Shown here: in pieces, positions 1 through 8,559 of the stretch | Layout of the letters: each line of letters begins with the position of its first letter | How positions within the stretch are numbered: position 1 is the stretch's first letter | Assembly: GCF_014217805.1 (NCBI RefSeq) | Contig: NZ_CP055156.1 | Location: 5,214,585 to 5,278,584 of the forward strand | Direction of reading: 5' to 3' | Source of the DNA: Adhaeribacter swui | GTDB lineage: Bacteria; Bacteroidota; Bacteroidia; Cytophagales; Hymenobacteraceae | DNA: 64,000 nucleotides | The notes under the pieces: model-generated | What the model saw: the letters and a program-made list of their open reading frames with translations, nothing else | What the model was told of the DNA's origin: nothing | The model's database searches: none | Position numbers and translations under genes: made by a program

Positions 1-291
1 CAGGTTAAAATAACCGATGAAGCCCTGGACAATGATTTTGAAGTGGCTCCGAATCCGTTTAACCAGGCTACCCTGGTGCAGTACCGCGTTAAAACAACTA
101 CCCAGGTAGATATTAGCGTATTTAATGCGGCCGGCGAAAAAATTATTACTTTGGTAAAAGGCCGCGTAAAAGCGGGCCAACACACCTACCGTTGGGATAC
201 CAGCGCCGGTAATGTAATGCCCGGTATGTATATCCTGAAAATGCAGGCTGGCAAGGATAACCTAACCAAAAAAGTGATTTACTACAAATAA
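1..291 (+). CDS. C-terminal end of a T9SS type A sorting-domain protein (partial)
   Basis: This is the 3' end of a gene that begins before the window. The frame is open from base 1 and 96 codons are visible before the stop. The visible part looks like a type IX secretion C-terminal sorting domain. It has the usual entry motif APNPFN (residues 16-21), a beta-sandwich with DISVFNAAGEKI, then a W/G/Y-rich stretch (HTYRW, MPGMYILKM), and it ends with a short basic tail KKVIYYK. In this family the domain directs a protein through the outer membrane by the Por/T9SS system and is then cleaved or attached to A-LPS. The function of the upstream part cannot be known from this window. A GTG at 43 could be mistaken for a start, but the open frame upstream and the domain boundary argue that it is internal. 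Confidence 0.85.
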   Translation, partial: QVKITDEALDNDFEVAPNPFNQATLVQYRVKTTTQVDISVFNAAGEKIITLVKGRVKAGQHTYRWDTSAGNVMPGMYILKMQAGKDNLTKKVIYYK

Positions 292-312
292 TTTTTAAAA
301 TTTTGTTCTTTT

Positions 313-346
313 ACTATAAAGCCTGCTGCTTAGCAGGCTTTATAGT
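313..346 (+). terminator. Strong hairpin terminator after the T9SS cargo gene
   Basis: Perfect 15-bp inverted repeat (313-327 pairs with 332-346) around a GCTT loop, lying 22 bases after the stop codon at 291. There is no long T run after it, so the call rests on stem strength and position. Confidence 0.7.
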
Positions 347-419
347 TATACAAAAGTTATTCTACATGCGTTTTATAACTAAAGCTTTATTGCGCATGTG
401 GTGTTAATTAAAAAATCTC

Positions 420-968
420 ATGAAAAAAATACTGATACTAATAGCCTTACTCCCCGTGATAATGGCTAAAGCCGATCAACCACCTTGTTGGTGCGATTTC
501 AGCGTGAAATCATCTAATCAGCAATTTGTAGCGCACGTGAAAGGCGTAAAAAACTCCGCTAAACTTAATCCACCTTATGGTCAATGGGAGATATTTGTTT
601 ATAAAAAAAACGCGGCAAAAGATAGCACTTTACTCTGGAAGAGCCATTACCTGTACGATGGCTACACCGATGGCGTTTTATCGGATGATGGGCAATATTT
701 TGCTTACGTTAATTTCTGGTACCAAAACCAGGCACCGGTTATTCAATTGTATCATAATGGCAAGCACACCGGCAGCATTGCGGGTACCGCGTTTAATATA
801 CCAGCCGGTAAAATTACCAACACCGTTTCGCATAAATTATGGCTGACCCGCGAAGGGCAATCTTACAGCTTTGTTAAAGAAAATAAAGATTACCTTTTAC
901 AAGTAACAACCATCGATGGAAAAGCGCATCTGATTGATTGCGCTAAAGCTGAATTAATAAAATCGTAA
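420..968 (+). CDS. Small secreted protein of unknown function
   Basis: 182-residue protein with a clear signal peptide: basic MKK, a hydrophobic core, and likely cleavage after MAKA around residue 18. The mature part starts with a CWC pair (Cys23, Cys25) and is rich in beta-forming residues. The stretch LSDDGQYFAYVNFWY (residues ~96-110) resembles one blade of a WD40/TolB-type propeller repeat, but there are not enough repeats for a full propeller. I do not recognise a named family. It is a single gene, separated from its left neighbour by a terminator and from its right neighbour by a repeat-containing spacer. A periplasmic or outer-membrane-associated location is inferred from the signal peptide alone. 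Confidence 0.7.
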   Translation: MKKILILIALLPVIMAKADQPPCWCDFSVKSSNQQFVAHVKGVKNSAKLNPPYGQWEIFVYKKNAAKDSTLLWKSHYLYDGYTDGVLSDDGQYFAYVNFWYQNQAPVIQLYHNGKHTGSIAGTAFNIPAGKITNTVSHKLWLTREGQSYSFVKENKDYLLQVTTIDGKAHLIDCAKAELIKS

Positions 969-990
969 GTTTTTAGTATAGCCCTTCCTC

Positions 991-1270
991 CCATCACGTG
1001 GATTTACTTCCGTGTCTTGGGATTTGTAAAGTAAAGTCTCATTCGCCTAGCTGCAGTTGTTTCGTAAAGTTGTTTCTTTACTCAGGTTCTGCTCTTTTCT
1101 TGATCCAAATACCCTTCCGCCTTCGGCACCTTCCCTAAAAACAGGGAAGGAGATGCGGTTAGTCTGGAATACACGATATATCTAAAAACCTGCTGAATAA
1201 CAGAACAGTTTATTGTCAGCTCTTGCATCTGGAACAGCTACTTGTAGCAAACCTGGATAGAAGAATTTTA
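991..1270 (-). repeat. Dispersed structured repeat, copy A (degenerate)
   Basis: Diverged copy of a non-coding repeat also found near 17.1, 34.3 and 62.1 kb; its orientation is the same as the 34.3 kb copy. Shared blocks are GGATTTACTTCCGTG (1000-1014), the CTAGCTGCAGTTG area, the GAACAG...TTGTAGCAAAC block (1232-1251) and the terminal AGAATTTT. The middle is replaced by a different segment with its own hairpin (CCTTCCCT at 1129-1136 pairs with AGGGAAGG at 1143-1150). It accounts for most of the 969-1407 gene-free stretch; the rest holds only the leader of the next gene. Confidence 0.7.
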
Positions 1271-1407
1271 AAAATTTAAATTTTACTTGGCCTTAATCCT
1301 TACTTGGCAATTACCAGTAGAAAGTAAAGTTGGGGGTATCGGGTGATTCATTTTTAATTATTTACTTTGCAGCCGGATATATACTACCTGAACTACAACT
1401 GGGCACC

Positions 1408-1989
1408 GTGCTGGACAAACTAAAACAACTGGATCACGAATGGTTTTTGGCAATTAACGGGTATCATTCCTCTTTTTGGGATCCCATCATGATTGCTATT
1501 TCAGATCGCTGGTTTTGGATTCCTTTTTATGCTTTATTGGTAGCATTTTTAATTTTCCGGTTTCGGCGGCAAAGTATTCTCATGTTCTTGGCGGTGGCTT
1601 TGTCCTTAATAGCTGCCGATGGCATTTCATCCAGGTTTATAAAACCTTATTTTGCCCGGCTACGCCCCTGCCACGATGCCTCTTTATCCGAAACCATTAA
1701 TATTGTGGCGGGCTGCGGTGGTAAGTTTGGCTTTTTGTCCTCGCACGCGGCCAATACGTTCGCCATTGCCATGCTCTTTGCGCTGATGTTACCCGAACGT
1801 TACCGGTATTTTAAAATTTTTGCGTTTGTCTGGGCCATTGTTATATCGTACAGCCGGGTTTATTTGGGCGTGCATTTTCCTGGTGATGTTCTGGGAGGAG
1901 CCGTTTTAGGTATACTTCTCGGATTCATTTTTGGCTTATGGTTCCGGAAATTATCTGTCCGTTACCCCTACTTTGCACCCCGCCCTTGA
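1408..1989 (+). CDS. PAP2-family membrane phosphatase (phosphatidylglycerophosphatase/undecaprenyl-diphosphatase type)
   Basis: Integral membrane phosphatase of the PAP2 superfamily, about 193 residues. All three motifs are present: KPYFARLRP (KX6RP), SSHAANT (a PSGH-like motif with the Pro and Gly replaced), and SRVYLGVHFPGD (SRX5HX3D). About five membrane segments separate them. The family removes the terminal phosphate from lipid phosphates such as undecaprenyl diphosphate or phosphatidylglycerophosphate; the substrate here cannot be told from sequence. I place the start at GTG 1408 (VLDKLKQLDHEWF), which matches the usual N-terminus of these proteins. A longer frame from TTG 1330 would add 26 residues overlapping a weak promoter-like TTACTTTG at 1362-1369. 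The gene stands alone between the repeat and the TonB receptor. Confidence 0.85.
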   Translation: MLDKLKQLDHEWFLAINGYHSSFWDPIMIAISDRWFWIPFYALLVAFLIFRFRRQSILMFLAVALSLIAADGISSRFIKPYFARLRPCHDASLSETINIVAGCGGKFGFLSSHAANTFAIAMLFALMLPERYRYFKIFAFVWAIVISYSRVYLGVHFPGDVLGGAVLGILLGFIFGLWFRKLSVRYPYFAPRP

Positions 1990-2122
1990 TCTATAGTTAA
2001 AGCGGATTTTTATATCAGGTTGTAAAAAATTACCCCTTTAAAGCATTTCCTGCATTCTAGTATTTATTGAAGCAAGATTTGGTGCTAATTCTTCTGGCTA
2101 TTAAAATTTAACTTTCCTGCGC

Positions 2123-2130
2123 TAAATTTG
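2123..2130 (+). promoter_or_regulatory. Bacteroidota -7 promoter box (TAAATTTG)
   Basis: Exact match to TAnnTTTG, 38 bases before the TTG start of the TonB receptor gene. I see no good TTTG -33 element at the usual spacing. Confidence 0.4.
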
Positions 2131-2167
2131 TTAAGCTAAAGTACTTTTAGGCCGAATTTTAAATTCT

Positions 2168-4528
2168 TTGAACAAGCTTTTTTTTACCTTATTTTTTCTT
2201 CTTTTAACCAACCTGGTTGCCGGGCAGCAAAAGTTTACCATTAGCGGCTACATTCGCGATGCAGTTTCCGGGGAAAGTTTAATTGGCGCTACCATTCGCG
2301 TGCAAGAAATTTCGAACCAGGGCAGCACTACCAACAATTACGGCTTTTACTCTATTACCTTGCCCGCCGGTTCTTATACCATTTTGGCGCAGTACTTAGG
2401 ATACCGTTCCCGCGAGTTTAAAGTTGATCTGAAAGCCAATTATCAGCAAAATATTCTCCTGGAGGTGGCTTCGGTGCAGGTTGAAGAAGTCGTAATCTCC
2501 GATCGCAAACCCGATGAACAGGTTAAAAGCACGCAAATGAGCCAGGTAATTTTACCCATCGAGCAGGTAAAAACCTTACCGGTATTATTCGGCGAAACCG
2601 ATATTTTAAAAACTGTTCAGCTTTTGCCCGGTATAAAATCCGGGGGCGAAGGAAATACCGGTTTTTACGTACGGGGCGGCGGAGTCGACCAGAATTTAAT
2701 TTTACTCGACGAGGCCGTAGTGTATAATCCGGGCCATTTATTTAATTTTTTCTCGGTTTTCAACGGCGATGCCATCCGAAATACCACGGTTATTAAGGGC
2801 AACATGCCGGTCCGCTACGGCGGCCGCTTGGCTTCGGTATTGGATATTAGTATGAAGGAAGGAAATAAAGAAAAGCTTCGGGCCGAAGGCGGTGTGGGTT
2901 TAATTGCTTCCCGTTTGCTCGTAGAAGGTCCGTTGGCGCAACAAAAATCGTCGTTTATGGTATCGGGGCGCCGGACGTACCTGGATGTGCTCGCCAATCC
3001 ATTTTTAAAAAATACCGAACAAGGTGGCGTTCCTTTTTCTTTCTACGACCTTAACGCCAAAGTAAATTACACGCTTTCGCGCCAGGACCGGCTGTACCTG
3101 AGCGGCTATTTAGGCAATGATAAAGGCTCTTTCGATTTGTCGGATGGCCGGTTTAAGGCAGATTTTAACTGGGGCAACAAAATAGCAGTAGCCCGCTGGA
3201 ACCACTTATTTTCGGATAAGTTGTTTTTAAATGTGTCGGCAGTATATAATCAGTACCGGTTTATTTTTGATTCGCACTTTGATAATTACAGTTCTAAACT
3301 GGATACCGGCGTAAAAGATGCCAGCTTAAAAGTAGATTTTGATTATTACCCTAGCGTGCGGCATACGTTGCAGTACGGTTTGCACTACACCAAGCACCTG
3401 GTAACGCCCCGCACCGGCACGGCTCAAACCGACGAAGGAGTAGATTTTTCCACGGACCGGGTGCGTCGAAAGCAAGTGCACGAAGCCGCCCTGTACCTTT
3501 CGGATGATTGGAACCTCTCCGACCGGCTAGCTTTAAATTTAGGCTTGCGTTGGAGTGGGTTGCGCCAAACTGGCCCTTATACGCAATTTAATTTAACTCC
3601 CGCAGGCAATTTAATTGATTCCGTAACCTACCGGGCTAATCAAAAAGTAAAAGAATATCTTACCCTGGAGCCCCGGCTTTCGTTCCGGTACTCCGTAACC
3701 AATAGCTCTTCGGTAAAAGGCGGTGTTTCGCGGAACGCGCAGTATTTGCACTTGGTTTCCAATGCTTATACGGCTTTGCCTGTGGATATCTGGGTACCCA
3801 GTTCTGTTTTGGTAAAACCGCAATACTCGTGGCAATACACGGCCGGGCTTTTTAAAAATTTAAAAGAAAACCAGTACGAGGCTTCCGTGGAAGTGTATTA
3901 CAAAACCCTGGAAAACCAATTAGAATACCGCGATGGTTACGTACCCGGCCCTTTAAACAAAGATTTGGAATACGAGTTTGTGGTGGGCAATGGACGCTCT
4001 TACGGGGCTGAATTTTTCGTCCGGAAAAACCAGGGGAAATGGCAGGGTTGGCTGGGTTATGCCTTAGCCCGTACTACCCGCACCTTCCCGGATTTAAATA
4101 AGGGAAAACCATTCCCGGCCCGCTCCGACCGCCGCCACGATTTGTCTCTGGTATCGTCTTATAAATACCACGCCAATTGGACATTAGGCGGAACTTTTAC
4201 CTACGGCACTGGGCAATCAGTTACTTTACCCGAACGGCGGTATGTAATAGAAGACGCTGTGGTGTACCAATACGGGGCCCGCAACGGTTTCCGGATGCAG
4301 GCTACGCACCGCTTAGATGTTTCGGCTACTTACCAGAAAAAACGCGACGGTTGGCTGCAAAGCAGTTGGACTTTTGCCGTGTATAATTTGTATGGCCGCC
4401 ACAATCCTTTCTTTTATTACATCGATAACGAAGGCAGTCCGTACAACAATTCTTTATCCATAAAAGCAAAAAAGGTTAGCGTATTTCCTTTTCCTATACC
4501 TTCCGTAACCTGGAACTTTAGTTTTTAA
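2168..4528 (+). CDS. TonB-dependent outer-membrane receptor with carboxypeptidase-like regulatory domain
   Basis: 786-residue outer-membrane transporter. A signal peptide (residues 1-19, ending LVAG) is followed by a CarboxypepD_reg-like beta-sandwich (residues ~22-105, ISGYIRDAVSGESLIGATIRV), a plug domain (~115-230, with FYVRGGGVDQNLILLDEA), and a 22-strand-type beta-barrel with aromatic-rich strands to the C-terminus ending in SVTWNFSF. The protein ends in Phe, as outer-membrane barrels usually do. It presumably imports a ligand using TonB/ExbBD energy; the ligand is unknown. The start is TTG 2168, chosen because it directly precedes the basic-hydrophobic signal sequence and lies just after a promoter box. 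The gene runs into a DUF4249 lipoprotein gene after only two bases. This is a standard pairing in Bacteroidota distinct from SusCD, and I infer that the lipoprotein is an accessory of this receptor. Confidence 0.92.
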   Translation: MNKLFFTLFFLLLTNLVAGQQKFTISGYIRDAVSGESLIGATIRVQEISNQGSTTNNYGFYSITLPAGSYTILAQYLGYRSREFKVDLKANYQQNILLEVASVQVEEVVISDRKPDEQVKSTQMSQVILPIEQVKTLPVLFGETDILKTVQLLPGIKSGGEGNTGFYVRGGGVDQNLILLDEAVVYNPGHLFNFFSVFNGDAIRNTTVIKGNMPVRYGGRLASVLDISMKEGNKEKLRAEGGVGLIASRLLVEGPLAQQKSSFMVSGRRTYLDVLANPFLKNTEQGGVPFSFYDLNAKVNYTLSRQDRLYLSGYLGNDKGSFDLSDGRFKADFNWGNKIAVARWNHLFSDKLFLNVSAVYNQYRFIFDSHFDNYSSKLDTGVKDASLKVDFDYYPSVRHTLQYGLHYTKHLVTPRTGTAQTDEGVDFSTDRVRRKQVHEAALYLSDDWNLSDRLALNLGLRWSGLRQTGPYTQFNLTPAGNLIDSVTYRANQKVKEYLTLEPRLSFRYSVTNSSSVKGGVSRNAQYLHLVSNAYTALPVDIWVPSSVLVKPQYSWQYTAGLFKNLKENQYEASVEVYYKTLENQLEYRDGYVPGPLNKDLEYEFVVGNGRSYGAEFFVRKNQGKWQGWLGYALARTTRTFPDLNKGKPFPARSDRRHDLSLVSSYKYHANWTLGGTFTYGTGQSVTLPERRYVIEDAVVYQYGARNGFRMQATHRLDVSATYQKKRDGWLQSSWTFAVYNLYGRHNPFFYYIDNEGSPYNNSLSIKAKKVSVFPFPIPSVTWNFSF

Positions 4529-4530
4529 GC

Positions 4531-5454
4531 ATGAAGCCTTTTTTTAAAATTTTACTTTTCTGGGGAGTTAGTTGGCTGCTTTTTAGTTGCGAAGAAGAAA
4601 TTGCCATTGAACTTGCCCCCGGCGAAGAGCAGCTAATTGTACAAGGCCACATCGAGCCGGAAGCGCCACCATTTGTAATATTAACCCGCAGCAAGCCCGT
4701 ATTTTCTATCTCGGAACAAGATGATTTTAGTTCTTCGCTGGTACACCAGGCACAGGTTTCGGTGCAGGTAGATGGTCGTGTTTACCCTTTACAGGAAGTA
4801 ACTATTTCCAGTTTACCGGCGGCACAACAACAAACTATCCGAGAGCAATTCGGCTTTACTACCCCCGAGATTTCAAATAAAGTATCGGTTTATACCTCAA
4901 CCGAACTTAAAGGAGAAACCCGGAAAATTTACCTTTTGCAAATTCTGGCCGAAGGTAAAACGTTAACCGCTACTTCCAGCATTCCGGGCCCCACGCCCGT
5001 AGATTCTTTGTGGTTCCGGCCGCATCCCAATCCTAAAAACGACAGTTTAGTTACCTTGTGGTACCGGTACCAGGATCCGGACACCTTGGGCAATAACGTC
5101 CGTTTTTTTACCAGCCGCAATTCCGAACCTTTTTACCCCGGCTACCAGGCTTCGGTGCTCACCGACGAATTTGTTAATAATCGCACCATCGAGTTCCCGC
5201 TGGAACGGGGTTATCCGAAATCGGCCAAGGTAGATCTGGAAACCTACAGTTATTTTAAAAAAGGCGATACCGTGCGTTTAAAATGGACCACCATCGACTA
5301 TGCGCATTATCAATTTTGGTTTACCCTCGAAGCCGACCGGGCCAGTAACGGCAACCCTTTAGGTTTTCCGACTACGGTGCGTTCTAATATTAAGGGCGGC
5401 CTGGGCATTTGGGGCGGTTATGGCGTTAGCCGCCATACGGTTGTTAGTTATTAG
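4531..5454 (+). CDS. DUF4249-family outer-membrane lipoprotein, partner of the TonB receptor
   Basis: 307-residue lipoprotein with the lipobox LLFSC (Cys20) after a hydrophobic signal sequence, then acidic residues EEEIAIEL. The body has the recognisable DUF4249 pattern: LIVQGHIEPEAPPFVILTR, a region with VQVDGRVYPL, then SIPGPTPVDSLWF and the late KSAKVDLETYSYFKKGD. DUF4249 proteins are found immediately after TonB-dependent receptors in Bacteroidota and probably act as surface or periplasmic partners in ligand capture; no enzymatic activity is known to me. The ATG follows the receptor stop by two bases, so translation is probably coupled. The stop codon TAG at 5452-5454 runs directly into an octamer tandem repeat. 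Confidence 0.85.
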   Translation: MKPFFKILLFWGVSWLLFSCEEEIAIELAPGEEQLIVQGHIEPEAPPFVILTRSKPVFSISEQDDFSSSLVHQAQVSVQVDGRVYPLQEVTISSLPAAQQQTIREQFGFTTPEISNKVSVYTSTELKGETRKIYLLQILAEGKTLTATSSIPGPTPVDSLWFRPHPNPKNDSLVTLWYRYQDPDTLGNNVRFFTSRNSEPFYPGYQASVLTDEFVNNRTIEFPLERGYPKSAKVDLETYSYFKKGDTVRLKWTTIDYAHYQFWFTLEADRASNGNPLGFPTTVRSNIKGGLGIWGGYGVSRHTVVSY

Positions 5455-5488
5455 TTGAAAGGTTAGAAGGTTGAAAGGTTGAAAGGTT
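5454..5488. repeat. Octamer tandem repeat at the stop codon (GTTGAAAG units)
   Basis: Four 8-bp units, GTTGAAAG, GTTAGAAG, GTTGAAAG and GTTGAAAG, plus GTT. The first base is the G of the preceding TAG stop. The remaining stretch to 5754 (about 270 bases) is AT-rich and shows no gene or clear promoter to me. Confidence 0.85.
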
Positions 5489-5754
5489 ATTAATTTTTTA
5501 TGTAGCTTCTTCCACTTCGTTATGAATAAAAATAATTATTGCTTCTAATATTTGAATAAAGTTGATCAAATCAATTTTTAAATTTTTAGCTTTTCTGGAT
5601 TTCTGTTTTCGGCGGAACCTGGTGGTTTTGTTCTGGTGTAATTCTCATAGTGCTTAATTTTTGCTTGCGCTTGGTTGTGGAAAACAAAGTTTTTAAAAAT
5701 TAAACCTTACCCGAACCAACCCGCGTATGGGTACTATCACTTAAAAATAAAACT

Positions 5755-6021
5755 ATGAGCGAAGCAAAGAAAACCACCAACCGCAAAGAAATTGAAAAAT
5801 GGGCGGAGCAACACGGTGGTGTACCGTCTATTATAAAAGGTACCGAAAAAGATGGCAAAGGCGAAGGCGTACTGCGCATCCACTTTCCGGATAAAAGCAA
5901 GGATAACGAAAACTTTGAAGAAATTAGCTGGGACGAGTTCTTTAAGGAATTTGAAGCGAAAAAGCTGGCTATTCTGCTCAGCGATAACAGCAGTTTTAGT
6001 AAGATCGTGAACCGCGATTAA
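5755..6021 (+). CDS. Conserved small acidic/basic cytosolic protein, unknown function
   Basis: 88-residue soluble protein with no signal or membrane segment. The layout is a basic N-terminus with KEIEKWAEQHGGVPS, a middle GEGVLRIHFP, and an acidic segment EEISWDEFFKEFEAKKLAIL. I have seen this pattern (a WAE..GG.P..I start, a L.I.FP centre and an EEISWDEFFEKFE end) as a conserved small family in Bacteroidota and other phyla. It is sometimes labelled 1,4-alpha-glucan branching enzyme in databases, which does not fit an 88-residue protein with no such domain. The role is unknown. It is a monocistron closed by a terminator at 6041-6081. Confidence 0.75.
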   Translation: MSEAKKTTNRKEIEKWAEQHGGVPSIIKGTEKDGKGEGVLRIHFPDKSKDNENFEEISWDEFFKEFEAKKLAILLSDNSSFSKIVNRD

Positions 6022-6040
6022 ATTATCTCGCTTTACCCTT

Positions 6041-6081
6041 ATAAAAAAATCCGGTAACCTTTTTCTGGCTGCCGGATTTTT
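6041..6081 (+). terminator. Hairpin terminator of the 88-residue protein gene
   Basis: AAAAATCCGG pairs with CCGGATTTTT around a 17-base loop, 20 bases after the stop, ending in a T run. Confidence 0.75.
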
Positions 6082-6120
6082 CTTGTTTAGTAAATTTTAA
6101 AAAATTTACTAAACAAGAAA
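6079..6120. repeat. Perfect 20-bp inverted repeat with a 2-base loop
   Basis: Arms 6079-6098 and 6101-6120 are fully complementary, with AA between them. It lies between two convergent genes and begins inside the T run of the previous terminator, so it may terminate the leftward riboflavin synthase transcript. The arms are AT-rich and have the TTTTAAAA motif at the centre. Confidence 0.9.
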
Positions 6121-6130
6121 CCGCTATAGG

Positions 6131-6715
6131 TTACTTACCCAGTAGTTTAGCTACGTATTTGCCAATAATATCAAATTCGAGGTTTACGGTGCTGCCGGGT
6201 TTAACTTGTTGCAAATTGGTATGCTCGTAGGTATACGGAATAATGGCCACCGAAAATTGGTTATCCTGGGAGTTTACTACCGTTAAGCTAATACCGTTCA
6301 CGCAAATCGAGCCTTTTTCTACGGTTATGTTGCCGGTGCTGCTATCATACATAAAGGTGTAAAGCCAACTGCCGTTTTGGTCGGCTACGCTTACACAAGT
6401 AGCTACCTGGTCTACGTGGCCTTGTACTACGTGTCCGTCAAACCGCCCATTGGCCGGCATACAACGTTCCAGGTTTACTAAATCACCTACCGCTAAACTG
6501 TTTAAATTGGTTTTTTGCAAAGTTTCGTCGATGGCGGTTACGGTATATTCCTGACCCTGAATTTCTACCACGGTTAAACAAACCCCATTGTGCGATACAC
6601 TCTGATCAATTTTTAATTCGGATGTAATTGCGGAGCTTATGGTAAAATGTTTATTCGTATTCTCTTCTTGGATGTTAGTTACTTTCCCGAGAGTTTCAAT
6701 AATGCCGGTGAACAC
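6131..6715 (-). CDS. ribE: Riboflavin synthase, alpha subunit
   Basis: 194-residue enzyme of riboflavin synthesis that dismutates two 6,7-dimethyl-8-ribityllumazine molecules to riboflavin plus a pyrimidinedione. It begins with the diagnostic MFTGIIE and has two tandem lumazine-binding beta-barrels (residues ~1-95 and ~96-190). Each carries the ligand-loop pattern: SVSHNGVCLTV in the first and GSICVNGISLTV in the second. GHVVQGHVD lies at the domain junction. Length is normal for the family. No other rib gene lies next to it, and I saw no FMN riboswitch-like structure in the 200 bases upstream. The gene is monocistronic and faces the 88-residue protein gene. Confidence 0.95.
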   Translation of the reverse strand: MFTGIIETLGKVTNIQEENTNKHFTISSAITSELKIDQSVSHNGVCLTVVEIQGQEYTVTAIDETLQKTNLNSLAVGDLVNLERCMPANGRFDGHVVQGHVDQVATCVSVADQNGSWLYTFMYDSSTGNITVEKGSICVNGISLTVVNSQDNQFSVAIIPYTYEHTNLQQVKPGSTVNLEFDIIGKYVAKLLGK

Positions 6716-6918
6716 AGATAATAAAATTTAAAATAAGGTAATTTTTAAAAAAATTGCTTCGCTGCTACGAACAATCCTATTCTTACAAACGATAACAAAC
6801 AAATATGCCAGGTTGTTACCTATCCATGAAACAGCCGTAGGTTTCAAGCAATCAAATTAAAATAAACTAATGCTACTAATTCAAGGATTTTAACATACAA
6901 CTTACAACTTGCAGCAAC

Positions 6919-8316
6919 CTATTTTCCCCGGCCTTCCACAATTACTTTAATGGTATAGAGCAGCACCCGGAAATCCATGGCTAAGGACATATTTTCGATG
7001 TAAAGAATATCGTATTTCAAGCGTTTAATCATTTCCGGCACGTTTTGGGCATAGCCAAATTTCACCAGGCCTAACGAAGTTATTCCGGGCCGCACCCGTA
7101 ACAAATGTTTGTATTGCGGCGCCGCCTGCACAATCTGATCGATAAAATATTGCCGCTCCGGCCTTGGCCCAACCAACGACATTTCGCCTACTAATACATT
7201 ATAAAACTGCGGTAACTCATCGAGGCGCACTTTGCGCATAAAACGGCCCCAAGGCGTCACGCGCGGGTCCTGGTCCGATGATAGGGCCGGACCATTAGTC
7301 TCGGCGTTGGCAACCATACTCCGGAACTTATAAATGTAAAAAGGGCGGCCACTCTTGCCAATGCGCTCCTGCCGGTAAATAATGCTTCCCGGCGACGATA
7401 ATTTTACTAAAATTGCCGTGATAAAGTAAACCCAGCAAAAAAATACCATAAAGCTCAGCGACACGCTGATATCTACTACGCGTTTGGCAATTTCCTGCCA
7501 AACCGGCATTAAATCTTGCTTTACCTCAATAAGCGGGGTACCAAATAAATGGTTTACCTTCACCGAGCCCAGTAAAATCTGGTACACATCGGGTAAAATA
7601 CTGATGCGCACATTTTCGCCTTCGAGCAAACTTAAAATTTCAGTAATTTTTTCGTGTTCCGAAGGCTCTATGGCAATAATTACTTCTTCTATCTGGTGTT
7701 GCTTTATTAAATCGGCAATATCGCGGTAAGGGCCCAGGTTACACAGTTCGTCTTCGTAAAAATGGCCAAAGGAATCGTATACGTGCACAAAGCCTTTAAT
7801 TTGTAAACCTAAATGGCGGTTGTTTTTTTCCAGCTCGCGGTACACCTCGCGGGCATTGGTGTTGGACCCAATGATTAACGTATTAAAAGCAATTTTCCTT
7901 TTTTTAACCAGGTTTTGGTTATGCGTGATGGCCAGCGTTTTAGCCAGGGCCGCCATAGAAAAATGAACGGCCAGGTAAGTGCCAATGGTTTTGTAATAAG
8001 CCTGATAATTATAAATACCCTCGTCGTCGAGAAATAAAACAAAGAAAATAATGATGCCGCCAAAAAAAGAAATTTGCGCTAAATTTAAAATTTCTTTTAC
8101 CCGCGATTTACGGAAAACTTCGCGGTACTGGCCAGTTAATGCGTAAAGCAAGGTCCAGAAAGAAGCAATAATGGCGGAGTTGCCGAGCAAAGAATAAGTT
8201 ACCTGAATAGGGCCTTCCTGCAGCATTATTTTGCGTAACACAAAAAATAAAACCCAGGCCAAAAAGGCAGCTATAAAATCGACGAGAACAAAATTTATCT
8301 TTTTTACTTTACGCAC
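6919..8316 (-). CDS. Polyprenyl-phosphate sugar-1-phosphate transferase (exopolysaccharide priming enzyme)
   Basis: 465-residue membrane enzyme of the polyprenyl glycosylphosphotransferase family (WbaP/WcaJ type), which starts an exopolysaccharide repeat unit by moving a sugar phosphate to undecaprenyl phosphate. The N-terminal half has four membrane helices (residues ~8-130) and a Rossmann-like CoA-binding-type domain (NTLIIGSNTNAREVYREL, ~145-240). After a fifth hydrophobic segment (~283-310) comes the catalytic bacterial sugar transferase domain, with YRQERIGKSGRPFYIYKFRS, the acidic-basic RKVRLDELPQ and GEMSLVGPRPE motifs, and RVRPGITS near the end. No other polysaccharide genes are adjacent, so it is an orphan priming enzyme. 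The upstream 243 bases are AT-rich without a clear box. Confidence 0.93.
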   Translation of the reverse strand: MRKVKKINFVLVDFIAAFLAWVLFFVLRKIMLQEGPIQVTYSLLGNSAIIASFWTLLYALTGQYREVFRKSRVKEILNLAQISFFGGIIIFFVLFLDDEGIYNYQAYYKTIGTYLAVHFSMAALAKTLAITHNQNLVKKRKIAFNTLIIGSNTNAREVYRELEKNNRHLGLQIKGFVHVYDSFGHFYEDELCNLGPYRDIADLIKQHQIEEVIIAIEPSEHEKITEILSLLEGENVRISILPDVYQILLGSVKVNHLFGTPLIEVKQDLMPVWQEIAKRVVDISVSLSFMVFFCWVYFITAILVKLSSPGSIIYRQERIGKSGRPFYIYKFRSMVANAETNGPALSSDQDPRVTPWGRFMRKVRLDELPQFYNVLVGEMSLVGPRPERQYFIDQIVQAAPQYKHLLRVRPGITSLGLVKFGYAQNVPEMIKRLKYDILYIENMSLAMDFRVLLYTIKVIVEGRGK

Positions 8317-8559
8317 AAACAGCGTTTTAAACAGGTAAATGGCCGGTTAGCATTTTATTTAACGCCGAATAAAGCTAATCGTAAATTCCGGTATATCATA
8401 AAATCCGTTTTTTATATCTAACCAGATTCCTAATTTCGCGGTTTAGCCGTTTAGTAGGGCACTCGATGCGTTTACACGCTAAATAAAATATTAAACCAAA
8501 ATTACAGGTAATTTTTAAACCATAAAAAAAGAATTATTTTACTAACAACTCTACCCCGC

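Noticed and set aside
1330-1407. TTG start for the PAP2 phosphatase
   Set aside because: The extra residues are not typical of the family and overlap a possible promoter; GTG 1408 gives the usual N-terminus.
6716-6918. FMN riboswitch upstream of riboflavin synthase
   Set aside because: I looked for the conserved multi-stem core and found only AT-rich sequence without it.
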